A DNA stretch of 43,461 nt from Novosphingobium profundi (GTDB lineage Bacteria > Pseudomonadota > Alphaproteobacteria > Sphingomonadales > Sphingomonadaceae): contig NZ_JABWCU010000026.1 of the NCBI RefSeq assembly GCF_018491765.1, forward strand, positions 1 to 43,461, in the 5' to 3' direction. The number at the start of each line of letters is the position of its first letter. The stretch's first letter is position 1. This document shows positions 14,261-20,706 of this stretch, piece after piece. The position numbers and the translations under genes were made by a program. The notes beneath the pieces were generated by a model that saw nothing but the letters and a program-made list of their open reading frames with translations, did no database searches and was not told the DNA's origin.

Positions 14261-14947
14261 TCAATACTCGTCGTCGCCAAACACATAGGCCCGCAATTTG
14301 TCGATTTCGTCCTGTGTGGGTTCCTCGTCCTCTGGCTCCGGTGTGACGCCCTTGTGCGTTCTGTGTGGCTGTTCGGGATCAAGGCAGGGAAAGGCTGTCC
14401 AACCCTTCGGTGCATCCATGTCGCCCATGAGTGCGACCACGTAGGTATCGAGCGCAATGCCATTGTCATCGGGCGTCCAGTAGAACTGCCTGAGGTCATA
14501 CGGAGGATCGAAGGACTGCAAGAAGGTCGCAATGCCAATGAGGCGTGGGTCATGCTCGCCGGCTTCAACCCATGTCATGACGCTCTGTAGCCCGTCTGGA
14601 AGCAGGACAGCGCTTCCGTGCTCCATGCGATGCTTTACCATTCCCACGTTGAATTTGAGGTCCCTGAGGGCATCTGCGGACATTCCTGCCCAGCTGAGTA
14701 CCTTCTCCATGTTGCCACTGAGCCAGTCACCCGGCGTCCATCCGGCCTTCATCTGGCAGTTGAAGCAATTGTAGATAACTGTCTCGCCGTCCAGCTTGAA
14801 GCCGCCGCGTTTTCTCGTGTCACGGCTGTGACCGCGATGCTGGCAGCACGGAGCGTTAAAGCTGCTCCATCCTGAGTTGTTGGGTCTGGCGTTGGTGAGA
14901 TTGCGCAGCGCCTCATGGACGAGGTTGCTACTAAGGAAATCGTTCAT
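14261..14947 (-). CDS. Primase-type zinc-binding replication protein
   Basis: The 228-aa protein has a CHC2-like zinc finger in its N-terminal third: APCCQHRGHSRDTRKRGGF (CCxH) followed about 20 residues later by YNCFNCQMKAGW (CxxC), the arrangement of phage DNA primase zinc domains that recognise priming sites. The remaining part has no clear TOPRIM catalytic motif; it contains ..LDTYVVALMGDMDAPKG.. and an acidic tail (..PEPEDEEPTQDEIDKL..). It may be the zinc subunit of a split primase or a DNA-binding remnant. The ATG lies in a 79-bp gap divergent from 15027. It ends against a shared terminator. No helicase gene is seen nearby. Confidence 0.65.
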   Translation of the reverse strand: MNDFLSSNLVHEALRNLTNARPNNSGWSSFNAPCCQHRGHSRDTRKRGGFKLDGETVIYNCFNCQMKAGWTPGDWLSGNMEKVLSWAGMSADALRDLKFNVGMVKHRMEHGSAVLLPDGLQSVMTWVEAGEHDPRLIGIATFLQSFDPPYDLRQFYWTPDDNGIALDTYVVALMGDMDAPKGWTAFPCLDPEQPHRTHKGVTPEPEDEEPTQDEIDKLRAYVFGDDEY

Positions 14948-15026
14948 TCCGAGTGGATTAGCGGGCGATGCCTAACGAGGGGTAAAAGGCCGTTGCGGCT
15001 AGGAATTCGTCGGATAGTCTAGCTGC

Positions 15027-15644
15027 ATGAAACCGGAAGTAGATCAGCCCGAGAACCCGCTATTCACGAATGGCGAGAACTGGAACATGAATGCCTGCGT
15101 GGGTGATAATGGCGGGCCATATACCCTGTTTCAGTACTCGGAGGGGTTCTTCGAATCATCGCATGAAACGGTGGATCTCATTCGTTCGCGGGCGGCTAAG
15201 ATCGACCTTCTGATTTACCCGATCGCATTCTCGTACCGGCATGGGATTGAGCTAATGCTCAAGCAATTGCTGACCTCCATGAACAACCTGCTTGAGACAG
15301 GTGAGGGCTTCAAAAAGCGGCATCAGATGAGCCAGCTTTGGGGTGATATGCTCGAACTTGCCGGGAAGTACGAAGAGCAACTGATCGAGCCGGAGGCAAT
15401 CGAACGGGCAGGGGTCATCATTGGGCATTTTGACGACTTTGATCCTACAGGGCAGGTCTTTCGCTACCCTGAGGATATCAAGGGCAATCGGCACCTTTCA
15501 AACCACAAGCTCATCAACGTGGAAGTCCTGCAAACTCACATGAAGGAGCTACAGGAAATTCTACGGCGCTGGTATTACCAAATCGAAGAGCACTACGGGT
15601 GGATGATGGATGGTCGCGCCGATATGGGCGATTATTATCAGTAG
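15027..15644 (+). CDS. Uncharacterised protein, possibly HEPN-like
   Basis: The 205-aa protein is largely helical. The stretch ..DLLIYPIAFSYRHGIELMLKQLLTSM.. followed by ..HQMSQLWGDMLELAGKY.. and later ..QVFRYPEDIKGN.. recalls uncharacterised bacterial HEPN-like proteins in which a YRHxIEL helix and an FRYP turn are conserved. That resemblance is from memory and not decisive; no canonical Rx4-6H motif is obvious. The gene is alone on its strand with a weak ribosome-binding site and converges on the microgene chain ending at 15646. Confidence 0.5.
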   Translation: MKPEVDQPENPLFTNGENWNMNACVGDNGGPYTLFQYSEGFFESSHETVDLIRSRAAKIDLLIYPIAFSYRHGIELMLKQLLTSMNNLLETGEGFKKRHQMSQLWGDMLELAGKYEEQLIEPEAIERAGVIIGHFDDFDPTGQVFRYPEDIKGNRHLSNHKLINVEVLQTHMKELQEILRRWYYQIEEHYGWMMDGRADMGDYYQ

Positions 15645-15645
15645 G

Positions 15646-15936
15646 TCACAGCTGGGCCAGCTTGAGTAGCAGCGCGGTATCTCGCTCGTTCAGTACGACG
15701 CTTAGTTCGCCCTGGCCTTTCGTATGGTCGCTGTTGTCGTAGGTCATCACCAAGTCAGATTGACGTCCGTTGAGCCTGAGCCATTCCTCGATGCTAATCA
15801 GCTTCTCAAGGATCACCTCTCGATTTTTCTCAGTGAGGTAGTCGTCTGCGAGACACTGGACGTTCTGGAACATAACTGTCGGGACTACTGTGAGTGGAAA
15901 CGTGATTTTTGCAGTGAATGTCTTTGAGGAGGTCAT
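15646..15936 (-). CDS. Small phage protein (96 aa), last of a coupled chain
   Basis: The product is a predicted beta-strand-rich 96-aa protein (..TFTAKITFPLTVVPTVMFQ..) with a helical middle (..REVILEKLISIEEWLRLNG..). Its ATG overlaps the stop of the preceding gene (CGATGACC), so it is translated by termination-reinitiation. No known family. It is the last of four overlapping leftward genes from 16428 to 15646. Confidence 0.6.
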   Translation of the reverse strand: MTSSKTFTAKITFPLTVVPTVMFQNVQCLADDYLTEKNREVILEKLISIEEWLRLNGRQSDLVMTYDNSDHTKGQGELSVVLNERDTALLLKLAQL

Positions 15937-16100
15937 CGTTCGGCCTCCTCATATTTGTCGAGCATCGCGCGAAGCTGATCGACATTGCTCTTCAGTGTCC
16001 ACCAATCCTGATAGAAAGCCTCGATGCCTCGGGTCCGGTTGCAGGCTCGTTCAGCGGCTTCCAACGCTTTGCGTAGCTGATGGACTAGATCGCTGGTCAC
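15933..16100 (-). CDS. Small coiled-coil phage protein (55 aa)
   Basis: The frame starts at GTG 16100, which overlaps the stop of the 18-codon frame upstream (CCGTGACC), and ends in the ATGA overlap with the 96-aa gene. The product ..LVHQLRKALEAAERACNR.. to ..NVDQLRAMLDKYEEAER is strongly helical and likely a coiled coil. The same frame is open further upstream to 16442, but that part overlaps the better-supported 92-aa gene, so the internal GTG is preferred. Confidence 0.5.
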   Translation of the reverse strand: MTSDLVHQLRKALEAAERACNRTRGIEAFYQDWWTLKSNVDQLRAMLDKYEEAER

Positions 16101-16153
16101 GGCGCCAACCTCAGGTCTCGACCAGCTAGGAAGGTCTGGATCAAGGGGTTCAT
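16097..16153 (-). CDS. 18-codon overlapping frame (leader-peptide-like)
   Basis: An ATG inside the end of the 92-aa gene (CTATGA overlap) opens an 18-codon frame, MNPLIQTFLAGRDLRLAP, that ends by overlapping the next GTG start. GGGAG precedes it. It may be a real microprotein or simply a ribosome-relay element coupling the two neighbours. Confidence 0.35.
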   Translation of the reverse strand: MNPLIQTFLAGRDLRLAP

Positions 16154-16428
16154 AGATTGTCTCCCTTGTAGTTGTTCTGGAACCAAAGAGCCTCGCCTGC
16201 ATCCTTGAAGCAGAGCTTGACCTTGCCTGCCTTGCAGCGTTCCAGCCAATAATCCCTGCCGTAGTTGAGTTCGCGCTCTTGGAACCAATCTCCGAAGAGT
16301 TCCTTCGCCCAAGCGGCTTCGTCCTGCCTGACGTTCTCCTCCACGACTGTACCGTCAATGAGCGTGAAGCGAGTTGCTGTGCCGCAATTGAAGTCGGCGG
16401 TTGATGAGATTTCAAATGCTTTCGCCAT
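16150..16428 (-). CDS. Small phage protein (92 aa), first of a coupled chain
   Basis: The 92-aa protein starts at an ATG with GAGGAAC upstream. It is rich in aromatic residues (..FGDWFQERELNYGRDYWLERCK.. and ..GEALWFQNNYKGD..) and has three well-spaced Cys that do not form a standard zinc motif. It opens a leftward unit of four overlapping frames. A 7-bp-arm palindrome (16438-16458) overlaps its leader and is a likely operator. Family unknown. Confidence 0.6.
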   Translation of the reverse strand: MAKAFEISSTADFNCGTATRFTLIDGTVVEENVRQDEAAWAKELFGDWFQERELNYGRDYWLERCKAGKVKLCFKDAGEALWFQNNYKGDNL

Positions 16429-16437
16429 AAGTTCCTC

Positions 16438-16458
16438 TGCAAAGTGTATTGCTTTGCA
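16438..16458. promoter_or_regulatory. Operator-like palindrome TGCAAAG-N7-CTTTGCA
   Basis: Seven-base perfect arms with a TGTATTG spacer lie ten bases upstream of the 92-aa gene, in the 141-bp divergent region shared with the tyrosine recombinase gene at 16570. Position and symmetry suggest a repressor site controlling one or both genes. Confidence 0.5.
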
Positions 16459-16569
16459 TCTACTTATCTCATGGGGTGGTCAGTCTTTCTCAACAGAAGT
16501 CGCTTTCTGGATGACGCGGTATGGTTTCGGACATAGCAAGAGGATGCAACGCAACAAAGGAAGTCGGAA

Positions 16570-17094
16570 ATGCGCGCACCTGTTATTAGCGATGTAGAGT
16601 TCGAAACTCTCTTCGCCTTTGCTGCTCAGATGGAGCGGCCTGAAATGTACGGCCTGATGATCCTAATGACGAAGAAGCTGGGGCTGCGTCCGATGGAACT
16701 TGCGGGAATGGAAACCAGCTGGTTTGTCGGTAACGAACTTCGTATCCCGCTCGGTCATTCTAAGCGCAAGCAAGGTCGTTCCTTGCCGATTGATCTAGAA
16801 ATAAAAGAAGCCCTGCGGGTTCATATGGGTAACAAAGCAGGGCGCGTGTTCACAAATTCAAAGGGCGCTGCATTCACTGCAAACGGTGTCTCGGAAGCGA
16901 TGCGCCGCATATATCGTCTGGCAGGTGTTCAAGGGTCCTGCTACTCAGGTCGTCGCACGATGGCTACCAAGCTCGTTGACAACAAGGTCAACCTACTCGT
17001 TGTTCAGGGTATCCTAGGTCATGCGAGCGTAGCGACGACTCAGAAGTATGTTGGTGTTACCGATACTATGATGCGCAACGCGCTTTTTGGTTGA
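16570..17094 (+). CDS. Tyrosine recombinase, catalytic domain only
   Basis: The 174-aa protein corresponds to just the catalytic half of a tyrosine recombinase. Conserved residues visible are Arg40 (LGLRPMEL), the beta-hairpin Lys region SKRKQGRSLPI, the second Arg in SGRRTMAT (the preceding His of the usual HxLR is replaced by Tyr/Ser), the His of GILGHASVATTQ and the nucleophile Tyr in KYVGV. The N-terminal core-binding domain is absent and the frame is not open upstream, so this is a genuine short form or a remnant. With a separate large serine integrase present, its job may be invertase or resolution rather than integration. The start has GGAAG upstream. Confidence 0.8.
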   Translation: MRAPVISDVEFETLFAFAAQMERPEMYGLMILMTKKLGLRPMELAGMETSWFVGNELRIPLGHSKRKQGRSLPIDLEIKEALRVHMGNKAGRVFTNSKGAAFTANGVSEAMRRIYRLAGVQGSCYSGRRTMATKLVDNKVNLLVVQGILGHASVATTQKYVGVTDTMMRNALFG

Positions 17095-17183
17095 GGTTGC
17101 TTTTCTGGTTGCTCTGGTAATCAGGTGGTGTTTTATGTCCTTAAGGCAGCAGGAAAGTGCTGTGCTAGATTGGAGTTGATACG

Positions 17184-17576
17184 ATGGATTGGAAAAAGGC
17201 AGTTAAGCCCGCAAGCGCAGTCGAGGGTTTCGCTAAGGCCGGTGCTCGCAAGCCGAAATCGGCAGTTGATGTGGTCGCAGAGGCAATCGACAAGCAGGTT
17301 GAGCTGTTCGACAAGCCCAAGGAAGAAGGCCGTCGCTGGTTCGAGGTTAAGGGCGATAACGTAGGCTTCACGATCCGTTATGCGAATAGCCCGCTCAAGC
17401 TCGTTGGCGAAGAAACCAATGTCGTCGTTCCGAAGGCACAGTTCGTGGAGGTCATGAACGCGATCAAGGCCGATGTGGTCAAGGGCGCTTTCAAGTCCCA
17501 GCTGGACGCTGCCGAAGAGCGCGTTCGGGCACGTTCGGCCAAGATGGCTGCTTCGCGGTCTTCAAAGAAGTCTTAA
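17184..17576 (+). CDS. Phage protein of unknown function (130 aa)
   Basis: The product is a 130-aa basic protein with Lys/Ala-rich disordered ends (MDWKKAVKPASAVEGFAKAGARKPK.. and ..RVRARSAKMAASRSSKKS) and a central strand-rich core (..RRWFEVKGDNVGFTIRYANSPLKLVGEETNVVVPKAQFVEVMNAIKADV..). This would fit a small nucleic-acid-binding or host-takeover protein. The ATG has GGAG upstream. An operator-like palindrome and a strong terminator follow, so it is the end of a rightward unit. Not recognised as a known family. Confidence 0.65.
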   Translation: MDWKKAVKPASAVEGFAKAGARKPKSAVDVVAEAIDKQVELFDKPKEEGRRWFEVKGDNVGFTIRYANSPLKLVGEETNVVVPKAQFVEVMNAIKADVVKGAFKSQLDAAEERVRARSAKMAASRSSKKS

Positions 17577-17578
17577 TC

Positions 17579-17593
17579 CTCACTCCAAGTGAG
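17579..17593. promoter_or_regulatory. CTCACTCNGAGTGAG palindrome, copy 3
   Basis: CTCACTCCAAGTGAG, one base off perfect symmetry, lies two bases after the stop of the 130-aa gene and six bases before its terminator. A repressor site downstream of a gene is unusual for a simple operator and recalls the dispersed stoperators of mycobacteriophage L5. Confidence 0.5.
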
Positions 17594-17598
17594 TACAG

Positions 17599-17628
17599 GC
17601 CCCAGCTGGCAACAGCTGGGGCTTTTTT
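17599..17628 (+). terminator. Intrinsic terminator
   Basis: GCCCCAGCTG (17599-17608), loop GCAA, CAGCTGGGGC (17613-17622), then six T. Canonical Rho-independent terminator for the 130-aa gene. Confidence 0.92.
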
Positions 17629-17641
17629 GTGGGAAAATGAA

Positions 17642-17671
17642 ACCCGCCGGACGCTAAGTCGTCCGACGGGT
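17642..17671 (-). terminator. Intrinsic terminator for the DUF2958 gene
   Basis: A 12-bp stem with one mismatch (ACCCGCCGGACG with CGTCCGACGGGT) is followed on the leftward strand by TTTCATTTT. It faces the neighbouring rightward terminator, closing two convergent units. Confidence 0.65.
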
Positions 17672-17731
17672 CCACCACTTGCTAGGAGCATCCGAAAGCA
17701 ACAGCTACTTCGCCTTCGTCTGCATCACTAT

Positions 17732-18091
17732 TTATGCCCTGATCCTCCCCGCTGAGCGAGCGTCAGCTGCATAGTGGCTCAACGTGTGCTTGGGCTTCCA
17801 GTGCAGGTCTTCTTCGACTCTGAGGCCACCGGGACCGCGTATCTCGGCAAGCTCATCGAGACTGATGTACCCGAGTTCCGGCGTACCAAAGCCTAAGTCC
17901 GACAATCCGAAAGCTAGGCCGTCTCCGTCACATTCTGTGATGAGAAATGTCGCTGCACCCCAAGGGACGAACAGCTTGCAGACTGGTTCGAAATCTACCT
18001 CACGCCTCGTGCCCTTGAGGGGCTCTTGCTCTTTGTAGTTTTTCAAAAGCGCAACACGCGTTTCTGGGCGCAGTAATTCAGTCCATTGCAT
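17732..18091 (-). CDS. DUF2958 domain protein
   Basis: The 119-aa protein matches the DUF2958 pattern: MQWTELLRPETR.. opening, ..EPVCKLFVPWGAATFLITECDGDG, then the hallmark LAFGLSDLGFGTPELGYISLDEL and the end ..DLHWKPKHTLSHYAADAR. Members are common on plasmids, integrative elements and phages; their function is unknown. The ATG at 18091 has AAGGAAG upstream and gives the family's N-terminus; the frame extends further upstream without support. ATAAATA overlaps the stop codon. A facing terminator lies about 60 bp downstream. Confidence 0.85.
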   Translation of the reverse strand: MQWTELLRPETRVALLKNYKEQEPLKGTRREVDFEPVCKLFVPWGAATFLITECDGDGLAFGLSDLGFGTPELGYISLDELAEIRGPGGLRVEEDLHWKPKHTLSHYAADARSAGRIRA

Positions 18092-18173
18092 TAGGCACTT
18101 CCTTCTTGGTTGGTGTGCCTGAGGAAACAATGCGCCTGCCGTGCCAAAGAGCAAGACAATCCTGACTTCGTGA

Positions 18174-18239
18174 CTAGAAGTTCTAGCAGAACGGGCTTGC
18201 AGAAACTGATTAGGTCCTAAGTCAGAAAGTGGCTGACTT
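18174..18239. promoter_or_regulatory. Cluster of three palindromes in a divergent region
   Basis: CTAGAAGTTCTAG (18174-18186), TTAGGTCCTAA (18210-18220) and AAGTCAG-N7-CTGACTT (18219-18225 with 18233-18239) occur within 66 bp, between the DUF2958 start (18091, leftward) and the 64-aa gene (18282, rightward). Such density suggests an operator region of the phage's regulatory switch. Confidence 0.45.
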
Positions 18240-18281
18240 CTCCCCTAGGCGACAACATACGCTTGGGGAAGGAGATAGAAG

Positions 18282-18476
18282 ATGCAGCTTACCACCTCGG
18301 AACTTGAGCAGCTTGCCGATTACCTTGTATTTGAGGCTGATTGTTCGCCTGAATTTGAAGGTGATGATTTCGCTATCACGTTCCTAGGGGTGCGTTGTTA
18401 TGTGGAACGCTACATTGGCTTCTTCCGTGTCGAGGTCGGCCATCAAGACAATGTGGTCGAACTTCCGCGTCACTGA
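18282..18476 (+). CDS. Small acidic phage protein (64 aa)
   Basis: The 64-aa product begins at an ATG with AAGGAG upstream. It is acidic in its first half (..ADYLVFEADCSPEFEGDDF..) and predicted strand-rich afterwards (..CYVERYIGFFRVEVGHQDNVVEL..). It has no membrane segment or known motif. It lies just before the integrase gene but on the opposite strand, downstream of a palindrome cluster, consistent with a small regulator or directionality factor; that role is a guess from position and size. Confidence 0.6.
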   Translation: MQLTTSELEQLADYLVFEADCSPEFEGDDFAITFLGVRCYVERYIGFFRVEVGHQDNVVELPRH

Positions 18477-18550
18477 TCCCCTACGAACCCCGTAGAGAAC
18501 AAGAATGCGCCTCTGCGTAAGCGGGGGCGCTTCTATCATGCTTGGCGCTG

Positions 18551-20257
18551 TTAGACGCTCTCACGCTTAGAGCGGAGGAGGGGGTTAAGACCGCCGATAA
18601 CACGTTCAGCAGCACTGGCGCGCAATGGGTCAGCAAGATCACGGCCCTCAGGGCGCGGATCGAGCGTAATCATATTTCCATCAGCATCCGGGTAGCTGAT
18701 CGGTTGCAGCATACGCAGAGCGTCAGCGACGCCGATCAATTCGCCGTGCTTGCCCAGCTTCACATTGAAATGCCCCTCAAGCATGACGACAGTTGCGCTG
18801 CGGTCGCTTGGGTCCATCAAGATCGTGTCGATGAGCTGGTCAAGGTAGCTTTGGACTTTCTGGCGCGTTTCAGCGTCGTCCATGTTTTCCCGAAGCGTCG
18901 CCACTTCAGCAGCAATCTGGCTCGGAGTTAACTGGCTCTCTTTGTGGTCGCTTGCTTGTTCCATTGCCTTGAGAGCAGCCGTATCTTCCGCGAGACTGGC
19001 CTTGCTCCGTTCGAATGCCGCGAAAAGGAACTCATCGTCTCTGTCCATGAGGCGGTCGGCCATTTGTTCGAGTCGAGCGCGCTTGGTGGCAATTTCGGCT
19101 CTCGCCATTGCGATCTTCCCGGCCGCTGAATTCTCCAGCGGCTTTGTGATTCGAGCAGCTAACGGCAGGATGTGTTCAAGGATGCCGTTGAGAATGTCGG
19201 TGTAGCGATAGTTCGCGTTGCACTGACAGCCACGGCCCCGAATGAAGCTGCTGCAAGCCATTTGCGTTGGTCCCTTTTTCTGAGGGCGCATAGTGAGCTT
19301 GCTACCGCAGGGCACGTTTTGACCTGGGTTGATGTATGTGCAGCGCGCGAGGTGTGAAAGCACGTTCGATGCCTTGGCGCGAGGACCACCAGTAGACGTG
19401 CGGCTTTTCACTGCGTCTTGAACACGGTGGTAGAGATCGAGCGGAACCACAGCGGGATACAACTTGATAGCTGCGCCAGTCTCCGTTCGGTCATTCGTAC
19501 CTACGCGCGTCTTCGGCTGATACTCGCCAAGAACCCGACGGTCTTTGAAGAGGATCGAGACTGTCCGAATGTCCCAGCGTCTGGTCGGCCATCCGTGCTT
19601 CTCATGTTGCTCGTTGGCGTATGCAGCGATTGCCTTGTAGCCGTGTCCATCAACCGACATCTGGAAGCATTTGCGGATAATGGCTGCTCGTGACGCTATC
19701 GGCGTAAACTGGCCGTCAATGACCTCCATCCACGCAGGGCAAAGCCTCGGATCAGCAGTGCCGTCTTTGGTGAAGCCGTTAGCTTGGGTTTTGCGCCAAG
19801 CACTGCGGACGCGAGTCGCTTTGAGCTTACTGCTGTCATGTGCCTCACCAGCTTTCGCCAAGGGCACAATCAAATTCTGCCAATGCGCGCTGATCTTCGC
19901 ACTGTCGTAGAGCGTATCGCTGTCCGCTTCGTAGATGGTAAGTCCACGCTTGCAGAGCCCGCTCAACAGATTGAGGCTTTCCAGTGGTTCTTGTCTGGAA
20001 AGGCGATCCATCGCTTCCACGATCAGGACTTTACCGGCGAGTTCGCCGCGTTCGGCGCGTTCTTCTAATTTGCGCAGTTCACCGCGTTCGGCGCGGTTGC
20101 GACCGTGATACGCGGATTTGCCCTTTTCAATGTGTTCCTCAACAATCGTCCAGCCCTTCCTTGTCGCGAGGTTTCGCGCAAGCGAAAGCTGGCGATTGAG
20201 ACTGTCGCCATCATCCTGATTTCTGGTCGACCACCGAACGTAAACAATTGCTTCCAA
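18551..20257 (-). CDS. Large serine integrase
   Basis: The 568-aa recombinase has an N-terminal resolvase domain with the nucleophile Ser in YVRWSTRNQ (about residue 10), Arg residues in LNRQLSLAR and AMDRLSRQ, then the recombinase domain and a zinc ribbon (..CTYINPGQNVPCGSK.. to ..CSSFIRGRGCQC..), then a coiled coil (..RAEIATKRARLEQMADRLMDRDDE.., ..AALKAMEQ..) that in this family controls directionality. Length fits phage serine integrases. TTG 20257 is chosen: it gives the family N-terminus EAIVYVRWS and has GGAGG five bases upstream; the frame stays open to 20314. The gene lies immediately next to the attachment junction. It should integrate and, with a directionality factor, excise the prophage. 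Confidence 0.93.
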   Translation of the reverse strand: MEAIVYVRWSTRNQDDGDSLNRQLSLARNLATRKGWTIVEEHIEKGKSAYHGRNRAERGELRKLEERAERGELAGKVLIVEAMDRLSRQEPLESLNLLSGLCKRGLTIYEADSDTLYDSAKISAHWQNLIVPLAKAGEAHDSSKLKATRVRSAWRKTQANGFTKDGTADPRLCPAWMEVIDGQFTPIASRAAIIRKCFQMSVDGHGYKAIAAYANEQHEKHGWPTRRWDIRTVSILFKDRRVLGEYQPKTRVGTNDRTETGAAIKLYPAVVPLDLYHRVQDAVKSRTSTGGPRAKASNVLSHLARCTYINPGQNVPCGSKLTMRPQKKGPTQMACSSFIRGRGCQCNANYRYTDILNGILEHILPLAARITKPLENSAAGKIAMARAEIATKRARLEQMADRLMDRDDEFLFAAFERSKASLAEDTAALKAMEQASDHKESQLTPSQIAAEVATLRENMDDAETRQKVQSYLDQLIDTILMDPSDRSATVVMLEGHFNVKLGKHGELIGVADALRMLQPISYPDADGNMITLDPRPEGRDLADPLRASAAERVIGGLNPLLRSKRESV

Positions 20258-20299
20258 AATCGCCTCCAAACAGGGGTTTAGGGGCAATTTGTTGCCAAT

Positions 20300-20345
20300 C
20301 AGTTTAGCGTGCAACCGTTAAGGTGTTGGTCGCAACCGTTGTAGG
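20300..20345. other. Prophage right attachment junction (attR/attL)
   Basis: Radical-SAM coding sequence on the right stops matching its family at about 20,328 and phage sequence begins. The direct repeat GCAACCGTT occurs at 20311-20319 and 20332-20340, either side of the junction, and may mark recombinase half-sites. The exact crossover dinucleotide cannot be placed without the other end. Confidence 0.7.
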
Positions 20346-20559
20346 CGTTGATCGAGCGGTCGAAGGGAATGTCGGGCGACTGATTGAAGGAGAGGATCGT
20401 GCGGGGAGACAGTTCGGTCACGCTTGTGCGCAGCGGCGGGGCCGCGCCATCGATGGACGCGCGCACGTCCATCCAGTCGCCGTCCTGCGCGCGTTCGGGC
20501 AGTTTGAAGCGGGAGCTTGTCTGGTTGCTGACCGAGCCACGGCCTTTGATCGGTTCCAT
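20328..20559 (-). pseudogene. 5' fragment of a PA0069-type radical SAM gene, cut by the prophage
   Basis: From the ATG at 20559 the frame reads KGRGSVSNQTSSRF.., ..PLRTSVTELSPRTI.., ..SPDIPFDRSINAYNGCD, matching the N-terminus of PA0069-family radical SAM proteins (..SPDIPFDRSINPYRGCEHGCIYC..). The match ends after the first Cys of the CxxxCxxC motif that holds the [4Fe-4S] cluster; phage-derived codons follow to a stop at 20299. The remaining gene should lie beyond the left end of the prophage. Product function in this family is not established. Unless the prophage excises, the enzyme is inactive. Confidence 0.85.
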
Positions 20560-20611
20560 GATGACTGGAACATAACATGAACATTTGGCGCGTTCAACCT
20601 TGACAGGAAGA

Positions 20612-20642
20612 AGGCCCGCGACCGAGGGCTGGTCGCGGGCCT
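20612..20642 (-). terminator. Intrinsic terminator downstream of the TadG-like gene
   Basis: AGGCCCGCGACC (20612-20623) pairs perfectly with GGTCGCGGGCCT (20631-20642); on the leftward strand TTCTTCCTGT follows. It lies 65 bp after the TadG-like stop. Confidence 0.8.
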
Positions 20643-20706
20643 GAGTGGCGTGGGGAAAGCGAGAACCTTACTCTCTCCCCACGGGGGCAATGCGGAATGG
20701 CCGTTA

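Noticed and set aside
15933..16442. 169-codon leftward frame as a single gene
   Set aside because: Its first two thirds overlap the 92-aa gene, which has the better ribosome-binding site and composition; only the part from GTG 16100 is retained as a gene.
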